DNA of 64,000 nucleotides from Dictyophora rubrovolvata. Its lineage: Eukaryota > Basidiomycota > Agaricomycetes > Phallales > Phallaceae. Shown here piece by piece: positions 61,571-64,000 of this stretch. The DNA is taken from positions 2,294,001 to 2,358,000 of the forward strand of contig CP114121.1 of the NCBI GenBank assembly GCA_029959195.1, given 5' to 3'. Position 1 is the first letter of the stretch. Each line of letters opens with the position of its first letter. The notes under the pieces are model-generated. The model searched no databases and had not been told where the DNA came from. It worked only from the letters and a program-made list of their open reading frames with translations. The position numbers were made by a program, and so were the translations under genes.

Positions 61571-62665
61571 TCAATTTTCCTGTTTTCTCACTCTGTGGGC
61601 TTCGTCCAAATGCACCTAAGATTTCATGGAGGAAAAGTGATTTGCTATTGAATATCAATAAGACCGGTCAGACTTACTGTTAGCTTTGTTGGATAGTCGA
61701 AGGAAACCATAGGGGAACAATACGGACAGGTGTAGAGAGGCGTCGATTTGTTGTCTGCGACTTGACTTATGGAGGAATGACTTATGGAGGAATTCTGATG
61801 AATGCAGGAATTTTGAATAAAAATAAGATTTCCCGTCGGTGACTGTGAGGCTGTCAGTGCCACCTCACGTATCATCTTCAAGTTCGGGAAGTTCAACACA
61901 ATGAGTAATTTTCCTTTCAACGATTACTACTATGTCATACCTTCGATATTGTTTCGACTTCTACAGCATCTGTAGCGGGAAAGGAGGCCTAGTCAATAAA
62001 CAGGAAGTGAAAGGACAATGTGTAAGCCAACTAACTTTTCTCGGCTCTTAACTGTGGATGCTCCGAGTGAGAGTCCTCTCGCGGCGTTCTGCTACTCGGC
62101 AAGCTAGAACTTGGTGCTGGATTTTTGAACTGTCTTTGCTCAAAGAGAAACATTTGGAATTGATCATTAACGATACCCCGGACACCTTCTGAAAAAGCCT
62201 AAAATCGAGTAAGTAAGCATAATTAACTCCAATTAGAGTACAGTATTTGCTCTTACGAGAGCCCGTCTCTGATGGTTTTCCGATTTAAACCTAAGTTTCC
62301 TCGCTTTGAAAACAGTTTTCAAGTTGTAATCTTTCCCTTCCATCAGACTGAGGTCCATTCGAAGTCTATGAATGATTCCATCAGCAATTCTCGACTACAA
62401 ATGGGAAAGAGTAGTACTCAGTCCGTTCACGATGTAGCCGACTGAGGACCTGAACGGTTCCATCTAACGAATCGTTCACTTCGTGTGCTTTTAATAATGC
62501 GTCTTGGTCGCATTCGCTTAGAAGGTCCTGCGATTTGCCAAGGGCAGCACGAGCTAGATCCAACTGTGCCTTCGTTTTGAAACTTTCATGAGAGTACTTG
62601 AAAAAATACAGTAATCCTTTCGAGCTGCGCTCAGATCCACTTTCGACGAATGTACCAGCAGCCAT
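61571..62665 (-). CDS. hypothetical multi-exon protein
   Basis: The start at 62665 gives MAAGTFVESGSERSSKGLLY. The first exon is helical (QLDLARAALGKSQDLLSECD) and ends at SLDGTVQ. Following exons read SRIADGIIHRLRMDLSLMEG (about 62275-62390), AFSEGVRGIVNDQFQMFLFE (about 62040-62200) and AVEVETISK (about 61942-61970). Then an exon carries CPYCSPMVSFDYPTKLT. A last piece, VHLDEAHRVRKQEN, gives a stop at 61571-61573. All joins use short introns and keep frame, which supports a real gene, but the exon with the CPYC motif is the least certain. If the intron after RAEK is not used the protein ends near 62033. No family was recognised. Confidence 0.55.
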
Positions 62666-63844
62666 GTAGAGTAAGACGTTAGAAAAGAAATTAAGAGTGT
62701 CTGCAGCGTGAGATGTAATTAGTTAGATAGAAAACAGGCGTCTCTTAAAAAATGTTTCCTGACGTGTCCCCTTAACTGGAAGCAGTTTGTCAATTATTGA
62801 TTGTATAGCAGTAACAAAAGCTCGAGAGGTCGAGGAACTTCTCTGTTATTGTTGTATTGGCGATAAGGATCGTTATGGTAGCCACGACTACACCTTGTGA
62901 AAGTTACGGAACGGGTGAATTTGAAACTGATTTCATGTTGGAACTTTGTTGCATCACGGATTGCAAGACCCAAAAGGAGTATACAAAGGGGCGGGATTCG
63001 CATGGATAGTCTCATTGGCTCCTAGACTTGGTCCGTGGACTAATGAAAAGAAGCGGTGCTTAAGGTTTGAGAAAATACCTGTCAATCGTTGTTAGTATAA
63101 CCACTTCTAGAGTCATTTTCATTTGACAAGAAATCGGAGCTAACCTTAGGTGTACATATACACTGCAGTTAGAAGATGGGCCGATCGTGGTTAATTTTCG
63201 AAGCTTGATGAATCTACCGACAGTCATTGGCTATCGATCAAACAATTGAGAACTTAATAAACATTTGTGGAAGAAATTCGGATTGGTGCATATCCATTAA
63301 TACACCTATAGTACCCACCATTAATATTGTAGTCCTGTCGTCGGGGAAAAGGTTTCTACATATATTGTACTTGAGGTGGCTATTTGTTCCGGGTCAAGAG
63401 GGCGGGATCCAAAATTTCGCAGGTGTTTAGGATCTTTAGAAGGTTTGAAGTGCTGGAGCTGAATTAACCATTGAACAATAGATCTATTCACGGAAACTTA
63501 CCACACGACACTCCGAGCTCGGAAGGCGTCTTCATAGGATAATTGGGGACTCGCACCACCTTCAAGGTCTGTGCCAAATCCTCTGTTCTCGGTTTTAGTG
63601 CAAGTATTCATGTTTTTTTTACCCATTTACAGACTGTTCGCTGCTGTTCGTCGTGAGCTCGATCATAAACAGAGTACAATTTGCGGTGGCTGGATTCGGG
63701 CGCTTATTTCGAAGGCCTAGAAAACGAGTTCGTGTATATTGCGTGTATAATCAGTTTTTGTTCATTGCCATTTTACATTGGATTACATTCCATCCGTCCC
63801 TCTATATTGTAGAAGTTAGCCGGACATTTAGTCTTCAGCTGTAA
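62666..63844. other. spacer without a recognised gene
   Basis: A minus-strand frame at 62794-63015 begins with a signal-peptide-like MRIPPLCILLLGLAIRDA, but it is only 73 codons and ends in a Leu-rich run, so a real small secreted protein is doubtful. The plus-strand frame 63653-63844 is also unassigned. Confidence 0.45.
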
Positions 63845-64000
63845 CCTAAACGCTACATAGATTTAGGTATAAGATACATCGTTATAATCGGGTATAGTTG
63901 CTTCAAGTTAAAATGATTTGAGCTCATGATCGCTGAGATATCTATATCATCTCCCGGAAGACTATAGGAGAGCCGAGGGGGAGCTGTAACATAAATCTTG
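63845..64000. repeat. kinase 3'-flank repeat, copy 2 (window edge)
   Basis: This matches 59603-59758 in the same orientation: CCTAAACGCTACATAG, GTATAAGATACAT, ATAATCGGGTATA.TTGCT, and AGAGCCGAGGGGGAGCTGTAA at the right end. Because copy 1 runs up to the stop of the kinase-like gene, a minus-strand paralogue probably begins just beyond base 64000. Confidence 0.7.

Noticed and set aside
62794-63015. Possible small secreted protein
   Set aside because: A signal-like start is present, but the frame is short, ends in a Leu run, and has neither cysteines nor splice support.

Overview
This window looks like nuclear DNA from a mushroom-forming basidiomycete (Agaricomycetes). Nearly every gene is cut by many short (about 45-100 base) GT-AG introns. 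Several families are typical of that group: laccase, a DUF6533-type membrane protein pair, a DUF4188 protein, an atypical expanded kinase family, a PIF1/Helitron-type helicase relic, and a fungal adenylate cyclase with LRR, PP2C-like and cyclase parts. I saw no rRNA, no convincing tRNA and no CRISPR array. Coordinates given as exons come from my own reading of splice sites and reading frames, not from transcripts.

Left part (1-12.7 kb): a Cdc1/Ted1 metallophosphoesterase runs off the left edge. It is followed by the 3' end of a PIF1/Helitron-type helicase and a dispersed repeat. Then come a complete laccase (minus) and a complete cytochrome P450 (plus), transcribed away from each other. A second, interrupted copy of the same repeat follows. 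The laccase/P450 pair is therefore bracketed by two direct repeat copies, the most accessory-looking part of the window.

Middle part (12.7-46 kb): a Zn2Cys6 transcription factor with a histidine-rich C-terminal part is divergent from a Mediator subunit 14 gene. Then come two tandem DUF6533-type membrane proteins, a secreted/single-pass membrane protein, a possible 86-residue gene and the small subunit of U2AF. ALG14 is divergent from a membrane-anchored amidohydrolase. A DUF4188 protein, the ERCC1/RAD10 repair nuclease subunit and a NIPA-type magnesium transporter complete this part.

Right part (46-64 kb): adenylate cyclase (about 1869 residues), a class II histone deacetylase of the HDA1 type with a C-terminal Arb2 domain, and an uncharacterised protein with PCNA-box-like motifs at both ends. 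The upstream region of that last gene carries clustered ACGCGT (MCB-type) elements, two of them forming an 18-base perfect palindrome. Then follow an atypical kinase-like gene and a hypothetical gene. At the right edge a repeat of the kinase 3' flank suggests a tandem paralogue just outside the window.

Most of the window is conserved housekeeping genes. I did not find a clear undescribed multi-gene system. The best leads are the dual-PIP-box protein with its MCB palindrome, the repeat-bracketed laccase/P450 pair, the 15-base microexon carrying the laccase copper motif, and the T-run/A-run palindromes in three MED14 introns.
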